Positions 50,101-56,760 of a stretch of DNA of 64,000 bases are shown here, piece by piece (position 1 is the stretch's first letter; the number at the start of each line of letters is the position of its first letter). The stretch is taken from the NCBI GenBank assembly GCA_032622095.1, contig CP136064.1, forward strand, positions 173,610,310 through 173,674,309. The letters run 5' to 3'. Origin of the DNA: Siphonodentalium dalli (lineage: Eukaryota > Mollusca > Scaphopoda > Gadilida > Siphonodentaliidae). A program made the position numbers and the translations under genes. A model generated the notes under the pieces. The model had not been told where the DNA came from. It ran no database searches and saw nothing but the letters and a program-made list of their open reading frames with translations.

Positions 50101-53072
50101 TACACATGCTGGACCGAAACAAAAGAATAAAGGATAAGCCGCAGAGGTTTCAATCTTATAAGGAAATGTTTGAGGTTATCATCACCTGCGAGGAACGGGT
50201 TTATGATGCTGTCATTGAAGGTAATGTAACAGTTTAAAGATGGTCTGCAGTAATTCCCTAAATAATTGACTCCTTAACCACAGCAGAATTATGGGTTAAT
50301 TTATCAGGATTTAGTCGGAAATATGGCTTGTTGCCATTCATCAGAAAGCTCCCAGTATCTCTTCCTATAACAAGTTTGCTATAGTTTCCGGGGTATAAAA
50401 AAGTAAATATAAATCGAAGACCTCTGTCTGGAAACGCTTGATTTTGTTGATTTTATTTTGAATTTTCTGGAATAATAAATACAATCAATTTCAACATTTT
50501 ACAGCTGGTGGAAACGTTCGAAGCGTAGCAAGCGGGAGAACTCTATCTCTGTCTGAGATCACCTGAAAGTTTATTGTCTGTTCTAAAATAGTAACGAAAA
50601 AATGTCCCAATTGACTATCGCATTATATTAGAAAATATTGATATAACATCAATATTAATTGATAGAATCATTTCCGGACAGGTGTCTTGGACTTGTCTTT
50701 ATTATTTTATACCCTGGAAACTATATAGAACATATTTAGGAAGAGATAGACCATCTTTAAAGCCACATGGCCATTTGCGCTTTAAAATGCACATTATACA
50801 TGCGTATTTGCTTTAAAAAAATTCCCGGCATCAATAAATACCTGAAATACAGTAATGCCCTAAGTAATCGATTCTTTAACCACAGCAGAATTATGGGTAA
50901 CTTTTCAGGATTTAGTTGGAAATATGGCTTGTTGCCATTCATCGGAAAGCTCTCCCCGAGAGCTTTCCGATGAATAGCAACAAGCCTTATTTCCGACTAA
51001 ATCCTGAAAAGTTACCCATAATTCTGCTGTGGTTAAAGAGTCGATTACTTAGGGCATTACTGTACCTTTCTACAAACATATGTTCCAGAAAGACGTATTG
51101 AAGTGAAAAATACCCATTTGAACTTAATTTTTGGGCCTGAGCACTTCTTACCATTTGTATTTATTTAAATGCCGGAATTGGAAACGGAATAATGCATGAC
51201 TGTCTGGTAAACGTATATTGCCTTATCTTAACTGGAAACTATTTAAACTTCACACATTGCTTTCTCTTCATATTAATCATCAAAATTATGTAGTACAATA
51301 AAAGTTGCAAAACAATGACAACTCTGGATTTTCCAACCATGGTCTATAGGTTCAATTTTTAATGCGACCGCTGATAAGTAATTGTAACCAGCAAAAAGAA
51401 TCAACCTCAAATGTACTGAACAATATACGAAACAAAACTCATTTTTTCATCTCTATATCAACAAATTTGTTCAGAGATGTAGGTATGTTTTGACATGCCT
51501 CTTACCAAGTTATGTACAGTAATGCTCTCAGTGAGAGCTTTCCGATGAATGGCAACAAGCCATATTTCCGACCAAATCCTGAAAAGTTACCCATAATTCT
51601 GCTGTGGTTAAGGAGTCGATTATTTTAGGCATTACTGTATACATAATTTGGGGTTTGTAACATGGCATGTCCATTTAACCTTTTCTGTACTGAATCGATT
51701 ATCATATCTAATTATAAAGATTTATATTGAAATGGTCCATTAATTATTCCTCTTGAGGGATGTTCATGAAATATAAGCATAATGGCGGGCCGTTTGTTGA
51801 ACTTATTATCTGAACATTTGCTAAGGGAACTACTCATCAATGAGTATTTAGTAAATGGTTAAAATAATACTGAATTATAAGTCTATTGATTTCTTCAGAC
51901 CTACAATCAAGAGAGACGGAGGAAAACACCCCAGTTCATGTGATAAATATAGACATCCAGGATAACCATGAAGAGGCCACGATAGGAGCTTTCATGATAT
52001 GTGATTTAGTAGCCATGGTGAGTAAGGAAATCACAACCAGCCATTTTATCAAGACAGTTGAGTAAATTCTAATCAAATCATGAACATCTGCATTACAGGC
52101 CAGAGCAGTATTAATTGTTTACACAACAAAGGTTTTAACATACAGTGTCTGGCCATTGAAGAGTTATCTGTAATAAAAATAAGAACAAAGTCTATCTATT
52201 TTATTCATATGGATCTGTGTGACATCGTTGGTGTTTGCCTAACCTCACAAATCACAATTTAGTGCCGTGAATTTAATAGGGATGTTATGCATAGTTGATA
52301 GGATAATTATCACCCGCCCCTAAAGATTTTGGGCAGGGGATATAGGAATGGGTTCCGTTCCGTCCATCCCGAAAAGTTGTCCAGGAGTTATTTCAAACAA
52401 TTATCAATGGATTTCAAAGATTTTTGATGTATGAGTTCACAATGAGAATACCTGAAACGAGTTTGCAAACTAAGCCCAGCTGTATATTTTCACCAGAGTT
52501 ACTGCCCTTTGGTTGTAATTATTTGGCGTTGTAATTTAAATCTTATAAATTAAAAATTTTGAAAATGCCCATCCCCAACTTGCTTGTATATATTTATAAT
52601 ATACACATGAAAAGTACAAATACAAACAAATAAAGTATAATAGTCAGGTATACTGTTCCTTAGATTAGATCCTATGAAGCAGATTTTCACCCTGAGAATA
52701 TCTCCAATGTGTATAAACTTAGCACAAGACCTTCAGGCTATGTTATTGTTGGGCTATGACATTTTATAATCTCTGGCAAACGAAGTAGATGTGGAGATAT
52801 GTTCCATCTTGTCATTCCGCATATAACAACTTTGTATGTCAGCCATCATAGGGTGGGGGAGGAGATGGAATTTTGAAGCTGGAAAACCTTCTCCAAAATG
52901 ATACTGAAATCACATCCTTGTCTTTATAGTTCATTATGATTTATATCTTGACTTCTTTCTTTTCCGATAGCTATCAATGTCAGATGACATGGACAATGAA
53001 GTCGACGAAATCCTACAAGAATTTGAGTCAAAAGTTCAGCGACCTATTCTCCACTCTGTTGCATTCTACTGA
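17086..53072 (+). CDS. SSU72: SSU72-like RNA polymerase II CTD phosphatase, complete, five coding exons
   Basis: The spliced product is 196 residues (human SSU72 is 194). SSU72 dephosphorylates Ser5 (and Ser7) of the RNA polymerase II C-terminal repeat and works with symplekin in the 3'-end processing complex in the nucleus. The CX5RS signature VVCSSNQNRS is at residues 12-21, with catalytic Cys14 and Arg20. The general-acid Asp lies in DIQDNHEEA at about Asp145. Other family blocks are KSFGTGT.VKLPGP, NVYDF.TTY, LLRKD, HMLDRNKRIK, F..I.TCEERVYD and the C-terminal ILHSVAFY, ending in the family's usual FY. Exons are 17086-17171, 48003-48146, 50081-50220, 51899-52017 and 52971-53072. All phases agree. 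No break or lost catalytic residue, so probably functional. Confidence 0.96.
17645..20120. mobile_element. MULE-like element with about 260-bp terminal inverted repeats
   Basis: The element body is 17655-20110 (2,456 bp). It starts GGTCCTACTAAACAACGAAC and ends with the inverse GTTCGTTGTTTAGTAGGACC. The arms extend to about 17925 and from about 19842 with high identity. It is flanked by ACGATTGTGG (17645-17654) and GCGATTGTGG (20111-20120), a 10-bp duplication with one mismatch. Long arms plus a 9-11-bp duplication fit Mutator-like elements. The ends carry GAACACAAAC/GAACATAAAC repeats. The interior (17926-19841) has no transposase; a 30-codon ORF starts at 19042. Confidence 0.85.
17670..17708. 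repeat. Minisatellite of GAACACAAAC units in the MULE-like arm
   Basis: Four 10-bp units of the type GAACACAAAC/GAACATAAAC; the same units occur inverted at about 20059-20098, and single copies lie at the inner ends of the arms (17852-17867 and 19903-19918). Confidence 0.8.
20121..20678. other. Unassigned AT-rich intron sequence
   Basis: I see no coding similarity, RNA gene or recognisable repeat. Confidence 0.5.
20679..21060 (+). mobile_element. Pearl/Helitron-like element A2
   Basis: It begins with the palindrome AGCTCACC...GGTGGAGCT (20679-20710). Next come CTATAGTCATCACTCCTCGT and a CGTCCGTCCATC microsatellite (20725-20765), then two to three core units with TTCAGATTTGTTCAAAT, ATATTTGGTATGG and CAGGGCCATAA. 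Same family and end as A1 (inverted) and A3. The distal end is replaced by the tandem duplication at 21076-21194. No ORF. Confidence 0.7.
21076..21194. repeat. Exact tandem duplication, 59-bp period
   Basis: The phrases AATACTCCTTGATCAATTTA and ATATCACCCTCCCCACATGA each occur twice, 59 bases apart, with no difference seen between the two units. Such identity suggests a recent event. Confidence 0.9.
21436..22170. mobile_element. Foldback element of family FB, with a long internal hairpin
   Basis: The left end is AACCTGAATTTAATGTGTCT and the right end CACACTATTTCAAGGCTT. Inside are repeated GGTCCCCAGAGGGTGAATTT blocks in both orientations and a near-perfect hairpin at 22042-22132. It also holds the GGTGCCCAATGGGTG..CATCACCAACTT phrase twice (about 21660 and 21958). 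No ORF. Confidence 0.7.
22042..22132. repeat. Hairpin with stem of about 44 bp
   Basis: CAGAATGAGGTCCCCAGAGG at the left pairs with CCTCTGGGGACCTCATTCTG at the right. Pairing continues through GTGAATTTAGTGA/TCACTAAATTCAC and GCTAGCCCGC/GCGGGATAGC, with a loop of a few bases. This is the core palindrome of family FB. Confidence 0.9.
22281..24044. other. Intron sequence with a single strong hairpin
   Basis: An FB fragment ends near 22280. The rest shows no exon or repeat that I can name, except the hairpin at 23395-23425. Confidence 0.5.
23395..23425. repeat. Perfect 12-bp stem hairpin
   Basis: AAACCTGCCGGA pairs with TCCGGCAGGTTT around the 7-base loop ACCATGG. It is GC-rich against an AT-rich background. 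Confidence 0.8.
24891..25400. repeat. Direct repeat of about 105 bp flanking a 290-bp insert
   Basis: Copies at 24891-24995 and 25286-25400 share AATTTTATGCTTTTGTATAT, TTCACTTGTACAG and AAATGAACCCTTCTCAACAT. A third copy is at about 53695-53810 (minus) inside B4. The insert between them is unrelated and includes GATCACATGACC...GGTCACATGACCGATC (25161-25197). Confidence 0.7.
27443..27466 (+). repeat. Family B 3' hairpin, copy 1
   Basis: GCCGATCATGATCGGC is a perfect 16-bp palindrome followed by the terminal CTCTCGTT (27459-27466). Confidence 0.85.
27552..27575 (+). repeat. Family B 3' hairpin, copy 2
   Basis: GCCGATCGTGATCGGC is followed by CTCTCGTT. The last two bases overlap the TTAA that flanks the next element. 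Confidence 0.85.
27578..28741. mobile_element. TTAA-flanked element with CTCTTTCAGTGCCA ends (piggyBac-like)
   Basis: The left end TTAA|CTCTTTCAGTGCCA (27574-27591) is inverted at the right as TGGCACTGAAAGAG followed by TTTTAA (28726-28745). TTAA duplication and C-rich short ends suggest the piggyBac superfamily, non-autonomous at about 1.16 kb. An inner inverted pair holds CCATGG.TAGACCCCG.AGCC (about 27880-27905 and 28702-28731). The interior also has many GGCTGGCGGTGGC-like and CGGCTGAGCC motifs. A solo related end is at about 62560-62601. Confidence 0.65.
28780..29140 (+). repeat. Tandem units of about 160-175 bp with GTCCGATGTCTGTTCATG
   Basis: Units begin near 28784, 28958 and 29117 with CCGTCCGATGTCTGTTCATG or degraded forms, and contain TGAA.TTGGT..GGATG and GAGTTATTCATCTTT. 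Same scale and design as the other core arrays, but a distinct family. Confidence 0.65.
29141..35540. other. Long intron stretch with few recognisable features
   Basis: No exon or RNA gene was recognised on either strand; the short ORFs have no similarity I know. A TTAA-flanked MITE lies at 32108-32212. A degenerate block at 33781-34030 (GTTATCCCCCACCAAACAAGG) recalls the end of another element, with a similar phrase near 52305-52350. Confidence 0.5.
32104..32216. mobile_element. TTAA-flanked MITE of about 105 bp
   Basis: TTAA|CCCTTTCAGCTGTTTCTTTA at the left and CCCACCAT|TTAA-type at the right. The middle, TCTGAACATTTCCC and its partner CCTTAGGAAAAATTCAGATA, is partly inverted. Related copies lie at about 51730-51862 and 57478-57640. 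Confidence 0.5.
35541..36190 (+). repeat. Degenerate minisatellite with TCAGTCGG...GTGAG units
   Basis: Loosely repeated phrases such as CTGGTCAGTCGGA, GTCAGTCGGACTAACGTGAG and CTTGTCAGTCGGGCG recur every 40-60 bp. They resemble the longer array at 40985-43100. Strongly diverged. Confidence 0.55.
35743..35845 (+). other. 58-bp two-hairpin cassette (35766-35823) between direct repeats
   Basis: The cassette runs from TAGGGCG to CGCCCTA. It contains GGGCGC-GAA-GCGCCC (35768-35782) and GAAAAGATC-GAGA-GATCTTCTC (35792-35813). The outer GGGCG and CGCCC can also pair. It is flanked by TGTGCTTGGTGTAGAAGTTG (35743) and TGTGCTTGGTGTTAGAATTG (35824), which may be a long target duplication or two minisatellite units. 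It is GC-rich in AT-rich surroundings. Function unknown; a small mobile hairpin or a structured RNA are both possible. Confidence 0.6.
37031..38856 (+). mobile_element. Family B element B3
   Basis: It begins with a decayed palindrome (TTTATGGTACACATA, 37031-37045), then GTCCGGATTGACCACTCGGC, TAGACACTTTACG and two to three core units to about 37375. It ends with GCTGATCGTGATCGGC (38833-38848) and CTCTCGTT (38849-38856). About 1.83 kb. The part before the 3' end (38640-38810, with a poly-C run at 38707-38723) recurs at 46925-47080. Confidence 0.7.
38408..38426. repeat. G-rich tract
   Basis: Nearly uninterrupted run of G (one A). Confidence 0.8.
38857..40984. other. Intron sequence, mostly unassigned
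   Basis: A core-type fragment with CGTCCGTCCGAGCATTTACC and GATTGAAATTTGGTGTGCATGG lies at 39495-39720, and C-rich tracts are near 39780-39930. No exon or RNA gene was recognised. Confidence 0.5.
40985..43130 (+). repeat. Degenerate minisatellite of about 2.1 kb
   Basis: Dozens of diverged copies of a unit of about 40-48 bp: GATATGCTGGTCAGTCGGGC followed by GTGAGCTAGATGACGTCAT and CGTATCGGA. Perfect CRE palindromes (TGACGTCA, for example 42581-42588) arise from the unit. Three higher-order copies of an insert with TGTTCAAGTAGC and CTGC.AATTAAA are at about 42367-42420, 42612-42658 and 43070-43125. Units are too diverged for a clean period by eye. Confidence 0.75.
43290..43708. mobile_element. 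Complete FB foldback element with 10-bp target duplication
   Basis: The element body is 43300-43698 (399 bp), from AAGCCTGAGTTTAATGTG to CACACTAAACTCAGGCTT. It is flanked by GCTCTCGACC (43290-43299) and GCTCTCAACC (43699-43708), a 10-bp duplication with one mismatch. The arms contain CATTTGCAGAATGA and CCACAGAGGGTGAATTT-type blocks and further inverted pairs. The long arms and 10-bp duplication point to foldback/MULE-like transposition. Confidence 0.8.
43840..44180 (+). repeat. Two tandem core units of about 165 bp with GTCCGTCCGTTCG start
   Basis: Twice-repeated series TTTCCAGAT.AACTTTAG, AGTCTCAACT..TGGA.TG, GTTTACTAGC..AAAATACA and TTCGAATAAGG, near 43895-44010 and 44020-44160. It ends in GAGTTATGGTCCTTTG. 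Another member of the core-repeat superfamily. Confidence 0.65.
44181..45640. other. Unassigned intron sequence
   Basis: An open frame of 111 codons on the minus strand (44970-44635) has no similarity that I recognise and no supporting splice pattern. Nothing else is seen. Confidence 0.45.
45642..47080 (+). mobile_element. Pearl/Helitron-like element A3 and abutting fragments
   Basis: A degraded palindrome GAGCTCAC..AAGTCTCCGGTGTAGCT (45642-45666) is followed by CTATAGTCATAACTCCCCGT and core units of about 165 bp. Their markers are GATTTGTTCAAAT, GGTCACTGGGTCA, ATAGGGGCAGA.CCAGGGAC and TTTAGCTTATATT. Between them is a different tandem pair (45925-46290) with TACCTTCATGGTGTAATCA and AGATGTGCAACATGTATATA repeated at a spacing of about 190. 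The right end (46925-47080) is a fragment of the family B 3' region. Confidence 0.65.
47081..48002. other. End of SSU72 intron 1
   Basis: AT-rich, with a T run at 47085-47099. No repeats named here were found. The open frame that begins at 47836 upstream of exon 2 is intronic: the acceptor at 48002 and the family alignment start only at residue 29. Confidence 0.6.
48003..48146 (+). CDS. SSU72: SSU72 coding exon 2 (residues 29-77)
   Basis: The acceptor TTCTACTTTCAG is at 47991-48002. The exon encodes SKKGFNVKSFGTGTQVKLPG, then NVYDFNTTYEEM and LLRKDYEL. I place the 3' end at GAACT with donor GTATTC (48147). Joined to exon 3 this gives EL|YTQNGIL, the family sequence, without insertion. The frame stays open past this donor to 48310, so a later donor (GTGTAT at 48156 or GTATTT at 48158) is possible but would insert or shift residues. 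Confidence 0.9.
48385..49005 (+). repeat. Two direct copies of dispersed repeat R48
   Basis: Blocks in order are TCTGTAAAACATC.CCACTAAGAA, AATTATTGATAGTTCTCCAA, GTTGAAACCATTGTTATGTC, ACAAAA.TGTTAG.GTGATTTGTC and TTTCAGTTTGAATATGATTTTC (48385-48640). They are partly repeated at 48780-48990. Other copies are at 49672-49800 (minus) and 57840-58210 (plus). The interior near 48666-48712 resembles the end of SSU72 exon 4. Confidence 0.65.
48666..48712 (+). pseudogene. Degenerate copy of the 3' end of SSU72 exon 4 and its donor
   Basis: GATCTGTGATTTAGTACCAA with TGGTGAG matches GATATGTGATTTAGTAGCCA with TGGTGAG of the exon 4/intron 4 junction at all but three of the first 27 bases. Weaker similarity continues for about 20 more. 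The frame (ICDLVPM against ICDLVAM) is kept over seven residues. It may be a duplicated exon end, or both may share a repeat sequence; not coding here. Confidence 0.4.
49008..49256 (-). mobile_element. TTAA-flanked MITE (piggyBac-like), copy 1
   Basis: The body is 49012-49252, between TTAA and TTAA. The ends are CCCTTCCATGGAGCTTCCTG and CTCCCACCATGAAAGGG. The inside has two inverted CTCTTATATATGCGAG.CTC segments. Opposite orientation to copies 2 and 3. Confidence 0.8.
49411..49664 (+). mobile_element. TTAA-flanked MITE (piggyBac-like), copy 2
   Basis: The body is 49415-49660, between TTAA and TTAA. It has CATTTCATGATGGGAGCTGC at the left and AAGCTCCAGTCATGGAAGTG at the right, with internal TCTCTTATATATGTG palindromes and ATTGTTAGGCC.ATG. 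Same family as copy 1. Confidence 0.8.
50081..50220 (+). CDS. SSU72: SSU72 coding exon 3 (residues 77-124)
   Basis: It encodes YTQNGILHMLDRNKRIKDKP and then RFQSYKEMFEVIITCEERVY. The proposed acceptor CTATAAAAAG (to 50080) has a poor pyrimidine tract but gives the exact family junction. CACACAG at 50084-50090 is an alternative acceptor in the wrong register for the strong match. The donor is G|GTAATG at 50221. A truncated palindromic MITE starts only 28 bp after the donor. Confidence 0.9.
50248..50354 (+). mobile_element. Truncated palindromic TA-type MITE, copy A
   Basis: One arm only: CAGTAATTCCCTAAATAATT, CCTTAACCACAGCAGAATTA and GGCTTGTTGCCATTCATCAG. It lies 28 bp inside SSU72 intron 3. 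Confidence 0.8.
50848..51064. mobile_element. Complete palindromic TA-flanked MITE, copy B
   Basis: The body is 50850-51062 (213 bp), flanked by TA on each side. It starts CAGTAATGCCCTAAGTAATC and ends GATTACTTAGGGCATTACTG. The two arms of about 105 bp are almost perfect complements meeting at AGCTCTCCCCGAGAGCT. CAGT termini and TA duplication fit Tc1/mariner MITEs. Confidence 0.9.
51515..51639. mobile_element. Palindromic TA-type MITE, copy C (left arm deleted)
   Basis: The body is 51517-51637. CAGTAATGCTCTCAGTGAGA opens it, then one full arm (GAGCTTTCCGATGAATGGCA to TTAGGCATTACTG) closes it, flanked by TA. Confidence 0.85.
51700..51862 (-). repeat. MITE remnant just before SSU72 exon 4
   Basis: TTATTATCTGAACATTTGCT, AAGGGAAC.ACTCATCAATGA and TATTTAGTAAATGGTTAA match, inverted, the TTAA element at 32108-32212 and, in the same direction, 57478-57640. 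It ends 36 bp before the exon. Confidence 0.55.
51899..52017 (+). CDS. SSU72: SSU72 coding exon 4 (residues 124-163)
   Basis: The acceptor TTGATTTCTTCAG ends at 51898. The exon encodes DLQSRETEENTPVHVINIDI, then QDNHEEATIGAFMICDLVAM, which includes the general-acid region DIQDNHEEA. The donor is ATG|GTGAGT at 52018. A short degenerate copy of the 3' end of this exon and its donor is near 48666-48712. Confidence 0.95.
52295..52520 (+). repeat. Core-type repeat fragment in SSU72 intron 4
   Basis: TCACCCGCCCCTAAAGATTTTGG-like start, CCGTTCCGTCCATCCCGAAA, then TTTTCACCAGAGTTACTGCCC resembles the end of the other core units. Single, degraded copy. Confidence 0.45.
52971..53072 (+). CDS. SSU72: SSU72 coding exon 5 (residues 164-196 and stop)
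   Basis: The acceptor CTTTTCCGATAG ends at 52970. The exon encodes LSMSDDMDNEVDEILQEFES and KVQRPILHSVAFY, then TGA at 53070-53072. It is acidic and helical, followed by the conserved aromatic C-terminus. I found no canonical AATAAA close behind; the first is near 53835, inside a repeat. Confidence 0.95.
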   Translation, partial: LSMSDDMDNEVDEILQEFESKVQRPILHSVAFY

Positions 53073-53459
53073 CGAAGGGCCTGACTTATTATCAGTCATT
53101 CAGCCCATAAGGCGGGTCCTAGTACCAGATATCAGCCACAGCTACCTGACACAAAATTGGTCATAACACAAAAAGTAATTATATATACATGTAAGACAAG
53201 GTTCCTAACTCCCGTAATATAGAAATTCTGCATGTCCTCAAAAACATGGCCCAAAATGCAGCAATTTATGAAGGCATAAAATAATAATGAAACAATGGTA
53301 TTCCTTTAATAATTCCCTCCATTTTGTTAAATGAGTCAACCATGTGCAGTTAGCGCCAGTTGAGATATCTTCCATGAAATTATCGGACACCAATGGAGAC
53401 CGAACAAAAAAAAATTGGGGTCTCTGTCCGATCCAGACACACCATAATGGCAATAATAG
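53073..53459 (+). other. Probable SSU72 3' UTR and flank
   Basis: No further coding sequence. No AATAAA or ATTAAA was seen before the B4 element starts, so either a variant signal is used or the 3' UTR runs into the repeat (AATAAA near 53835). Confidence 0.45.
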
Positions 53460-54635
53460 AACGAGAGGCCGATCACGATCGGCAGATGTTTAACCCATAC
53501 CTTGGCGATAGTGATCAGCTATTTTCAGTTCTGACACGAAAATCCATAAGCCATAACTCTGTATAAAAATATAAAAAAATGGATCAAACCCAAATTCGAA
53601 ATCTATCTGTATTTTGGGCTGAGAAATTCACATACAAAATTTACATACATCTCAATAAAATGAGATATATATATCAGATGAAAGGTATTTCTGCTAAGTA
53701 TAAGGAATGTTGAGAATTAAGGGTTCATTTTAACCACAAAAATCCATACAAGTGAAAGGGATATAATAGGAGAATGATTACATGAAAAATATACAAAAGC
53801 ATAAAATTGATGACAAGGGTTAACAATTTTAACTCAATAAAATTAGGTACAGGTATGTCACTGGAACACTGCATTGATATCCTAAACCAGAGAGCTGTAT
53901 GGAAATACAATAAACAACAGATGGTTCTCTGTCCAATTACAGCTTCCACAGTGCCCTGACAATATGATGGCTAAAAATAACTCTAATTTCCACAATACAA
54001 GTTAATCTATTCTCTCTCTCAGTGCTAACTGATATCACAGGGGTTATATATCTGCTATGGTTCTACATGATAAGCATAAAAATATCGAATCTGTTCAATC
54101 CTTAGTTAAAAAGGGCCATAACTGGTATAAAAAACAGGTTCTAACCCATATTCAAACTTGATCTGTATTTTTAGTTGAGAAACTCACATACCAAATTTGG
54201 TTCCTATCAGACGATAACTGGTTGAGCTATCGAAGCATGGATGAATTCTATATCAAAGGGCCATAACTCCATTAAAAATAATCTGATCAAACCCATATTC
54301 GAACTCGAATTGTATTTTAGATAGAGAAACTCACATACCAAATTTGGTTCTCATGAGATAATATTTTTTTTAGTTATCGTAGCATCCATGAATTCTAAGT
54401 CGAAAAAGGGCCATAACTCCGTAAAAAAAACTCGGATCAAACCCATATTCGAACTCGATCTGTATTACGGTCTGAGAAACTCATATACAAAATTTAGTTC
54501 CGATCGGATAGAAAATATTTGAGTTATCGCACCATGCGTAAAGTGTCCACGGACAGACAGACGGACGGACGCACGACGAGTGGTCAATCCGGACGTCGAC
54601 ATTATGTTTACCATACTATGGTATGGGTAAACATA
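53460..54635 (-). mobile_element. Full-length family B element B4, minus strand
   Basis: Both ends are present in about 1.18 kb. The 5' palindrome is at 54603-54635 and the 3' hairpin GCCGATCACGATCGGC at 53468-53483, with AACGAGAG (the complement of CTCTCGTT) at 53460. Behind the 5' end come ACGTCCGGATTGACCACTCG, a CGTCCGTCTGTCTG microsatellite (54553-54573) and CATGGTGCGATAACT. Three to four core units of about 160 bp follow (54090-54500), then AT-rich sequence shared with 24890-25400. No ORF. It is the best reference copy of the family in the window. Confidence 0.8.
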
Positions 54636-55494
54636 AAAAGGATTATATCATTAGCAACATCGAATTCCTGGAATCTTTCACTTTATTTGGATTTTGATTA
54701 TTTAGCGGTGTACAAGATTTTGATATATCACATGAAATCCCTATTTATCATTAAAAAAGCGATTACATATTTCCTTATCTCTCACCAGTTATGAATAGGC
54801 GCATATCACTTGGCATCGTGCTAAAAAAAAATGGCTGCACGTCTTTACATTGATTCAGGTGGATTAAATACTATTTTGAAAAGCTGCCCATGACAACAAC
54901 ACCAGACAATACAAAATGATTGCTTGTTTCATTAAAGTTAATTTCTTGTCGAACTTCATTGCATTAATGAATATAGACACAAACACAAAGAGGTAAATTG
55001 GGGGACTATGTTTTCCATCACCAGTCCCAAAGCATGCATAGTCCTGTTCTGCCAATTTTTATCTCCAGTCTCCAATGGTTTCAGGCAAGATATCGCCGCT
55101 GTCACTGACCAAATATTGTTGACCCATATATCAAAATGTAGGGAATTGTTATAGGAATATGATTATTCTACAAATTATATTTTATATTATCTCTATTATT
55201 GCATTTCTGGTCACATTTTGGGGATATTCTCAATTCGAGTAATTAAGAACCTGTTCTTATATATAGGTACTTTTAGTGTTATGACTAATTTTGTGTCAGG
55301 GACATGTGATATCAACAGGATCCCGACCTGAGAGAGAACTCCCATTGCTAAAGGGTGTATCAGTGCAATTGTGTCATATTGGGTGTAACCAACTGAATCC
55401 CAAGGTTAATAGGATCAATTCATTTATTTTCTGAACAACTCATGAATGCATTAATTGCTTGGATGGCAACAGTTTATTTCTTTAATCTCATCAC
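54636..55494. other. Unassigned flank
   Basis: I see no exon or named repeat. A similar but inverted phrase set (AATGATTGCTTTGTTCATTAA.GTTAA, CAATTTGCC/GGCAAATTGGGGG) occurs at 54860-55050 and 56880-57060, so these two blocks may be an inverted pair around 55.1-56.9 kb. Confidence 0.45.
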
Positions 55495-55810
55495 TGCTTA
55501 AATGACGTCATTACGTCCTGTTGATGTTATGGCCATTTTCCTGTGAAAAATATAAGGAGGAATATCACGAAAATCCTGAAACTGACTCCGTCAAAATTCT
55601 ATTATCATTCACAATCCTGGAACGTCTTCCACTATTTCAAACTTAGAGATGCAGTGTTTCCATTGCATCAACCTCTGAGTTCCAGTTGAATAATAATGGC
55701 TGACTGCTAGTGTGCTGAAGTATGTCCGTACTCAGTATGGACATATAGCACACAGCATGATATTTTGCATCTGTCCACTGTACGGATTATAGCAGCCGAG
55801 AGGTTAAGTT
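55495..55810 (+). repeat. Dispersed repeat R8, second copy
   Basis: Same order of blocks as 8400-8650, here with an added hairpin (55711-55754) before ATAGCAGCCGAGAGGTTAA. Confidence 0.65.
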
Positions 55811-56039
55811 TCAGAAAATAAGAACGCATGTATGCTAACTACATTTATACACACACAGTCTATAAAGTTAACTCATTCATTTCTCTTTATTTCGTGATTA
55901 ATTTTCCGGGAGCTGGAATCAAAGAACCTTTTTGTAAACTCGCTCCATGTTAAACTCAAATTTATGAAACAGGTTTCATAAACTTTTATATCCCAACATA
56001 AATAGTCGAAGATCTTGTATATCACATGAAACAAGAGCT

Positions 56040-56760
56040 ACACTGGGCGTGCAAAATACGCCCTCTCTGGGGATGGAACCCAAATTCGAACTTGAGCTGT
56101 CTTTTCCCCTAATAAACCCACATACCAAATTTGATTGAAATCGGTTCACTCTAACTAAAGTTGTCATCCGGACAACAAATTTCAGGGATTTTCTAAGTCA
56201 AATTACGTCAAAAAAGGGGCCATAACTCTCGCAAAAAATTCTCGAAATTCGGACTTGAGCTGTATTTCGATATATGTAATCCACAAAAAAACGGGTTTTG
56301 CGTATAAACATTCCAAAATCGAGTTATCATCCGGACACCAAAAAACATAAGAAAAACTGAATTTTCTGAGTCGAAAAAGGGGCATAACTCTGCCAAAAAT
56401 GGTCGGACAGAACCCAAGTTCGAACTTGACCTGTGTTGTGGTGGGAGAAAGTAATATACCAAATTTGGATTCATTCCGATAAACCATACTAAAGTTATCA
56501 TCCGGACAACAAATTTCAAGGATTTTCTAAGTCAAAAAACGTCAAATAAGGGGCATAACTCCGGTGAAAATTGGCGGGCGGAACCCAAATTCGAACTTGA
56601 ACTTACTTTTCGGCTAATAAACACACATACCAAATTTTATTAAATTTGGTTCACTTTAACTAAAGTTATCATCCGGAAACCAGGTTAACAGACGCCTGGA
56701 CGGACGGACAGACCAATACTATAATACGGCCGTTTTTTCAAACAGGCGTATAAAAACTAG
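56040..56760 (-). repeat. Tandem array of about 165-171-bp core units (4 copies)
   Basis: CATCCGGAC (or CATCCGGAA) begins at 56165, 56328, 56499 and 56670, spacings 163, 171 and 171. Units hold GGAACCCAAATTCGAACTTG, CATACCAAATTTGATT and GGGGCATAACTC. The right end has GACGCCTGGACGGACGGACA, the microsatellite side; the left end has GGGCGTGCAAAATACGCCC (56047-56065), a hairpin. Confidence 0.8.

Noticed and set aside
53830-53840. AATAAA as the SSU72 polyadenylation signal
   Set aside because: It lies inside the B4 element about 760 bp after the stop, and nothing in the sequence shows it is used.
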